A DNA stretch of 64,000 bases, taken from Marinobacter arenosus (lineage in GTDB: Bacteria; Pseudomonadota; Gammaproteobacteria; Pseudomonadales; Oleiphilaceae). Made by a program: the position numbers and the translations under genes. Location of the stretch: positions 2,604,001 through 2,668,000 of the forward strand of contig NZ_JAHVAO010000001.1 in the NCBI RefSeq assembly GCF_019264345.1. The letters are read 5' to 3'. Under the pieces are notes generated by a model. The model was given only the letters and a program-made list of their open reading frames with translations, did no database searches and was not told the origin of the DNA. Positions 63,696 through 64,000 of this stretch are shown here, one piece after another (position 1 is the stretch's first letter; each line of letters starts with the position of its first letter).

Positions 63696-64000
63696 GTGGA
63701 TACCAAGCTGAACTCCGCAACCGGGATCAAGACCACCTGCCCTTATTGTGGCGTTGGCTGCGGTGTTGCCGCGCGCCCCGATGGGGTTACCGGCGATCAG
63801 GACCATCCGGCGAACCAGGGTCGCCTGTGTGTCAAAGGCTCTGCACTGCATGAAACCCTGGTGCCAACCGGTCGGTTGTTGTCGCCCCGGGTGGCGGGAG
63901 CGGATCGCACCTGGGCGGAAGCTCTGGCCGCTGTGTCCGGGGCCATACGAGAGGTCGTGGCTGAGCACGGGCCCGGGTCCGTGGCCTTCTACCTGTCGGG
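63696..64000 (+). CDS. nasA: Assimilatory nitrate reductase large subunit, N-terminal part (cut by window end)
   Basis: The first 101 codons are visible. The protein opens with the [4Fe-4S] motif C-x2-C-x3-C and a fourth Cys (Cys15, 18, 22, 45; TCPYCGVGCGV and GRLCVKG) of molybdopterin oxidoreductases, followed by a stretch typical of NasA (WAEALAAVSGAIREV). It reduces nitrate to nitrite in the cytoplasm. GTG start with AGAGGA 6 bases upstream. The rest lies beyond the window. Confidence 0.9.
   Translation, partial: MDTKLNSATGIKTTCPYCGVGCGVAARPDGVTGDQDHPANQGRLCVKGSALHETLVPTGRLLSPRVAGADRTWAEALAAVSGAIREVVAEHGPGSVAFYLS

Overview
The window looks like a chromosomal segment of a GC-rich, halotolerant marine gammaproteobacterium, most probably Marinobacter or a close relative. 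This rests on an ectoine locus with its dedicated aspartokinase, a wax ester synthase/DGAT, many membrane sensor and transporter genes, and an assimilatory nitrate regulon. The genus is inferred from gene content, not from a marker gene. I saw no phage, transposase, CRISPR array or rRNA; one tRNA-Gly is present.

Layout. 0-8.3 kb: SDR, long NfeD plus slipin, Lpp-like lipoprotein, L,D-transpeptidase, cation/proton antiporter, tRNA-Gly(CCC), NDH-2, TetR regulator. 8.4-20.8 kb: AhpD-like protein behind three operators, an orphan NosR/NirI-type protein, LOG protein, AGCS symporter, a 58-aa protein, spermidine synthase-like/ankyrin pair, PEBP, LpxH-like hydrolase, DedA-like protein, a polar amino acid ABC transporter and an ECF sigma/anti-sigma pair. 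21-26.7 kb: DedA-disulfide oxidoreductase fusion, radical SAM protein, SSS symporter and a metallophosphoesterase-like protein that has lost several metal ligands; no function is known to me for this group. 26.9-30.4 kb: ectA, ectB and ask_ect with no ectC between them. 30.6-34.4 kb: an RpoS-like sigma factor, then pdxH, PPTase, tag, DUF6482 and DUF3429. 34.6-45.9 kb: MHYT-GGDEF protein with a degenerate active site, DUF748 protein, periplasmic binding protein, yfbR, a second NfeD/SPFH pair, SDR, an intact diguanylate cyclase, glutamine amidotransferase, PF10118 protein. 46-53.8 kb: AraC regulator, tandem TM2 protein, WS/DGAT, RND efflux pair.

54-64 kb is a coherent nitrate/nitrite assimilation regulon: nirBD with a NADH/FAD reductase, the antiterminator NasR, the nitrate ABC transporter and the start of nasA. 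Three transcription units in it have the same layout: a -24/-12 (sigma-54) promoter, a leader of about 110-140 nt with an intrinsic terminator, then the first gene. This fits nitrogen control at initiation and NasR-mediated antitermination in response to nitrate/nitrite.

The most unusual signal is a family of five intergenic composite palindromes at about 24.2, 47.3, 47.5, 53.9 and 54.4 kb. They share a 19-bp core and A/T-rich inner arms, while the outer arms (16-26 bp) differ between copies yet remain self-complementary. One copy sits inside the nirB-nirD operon.
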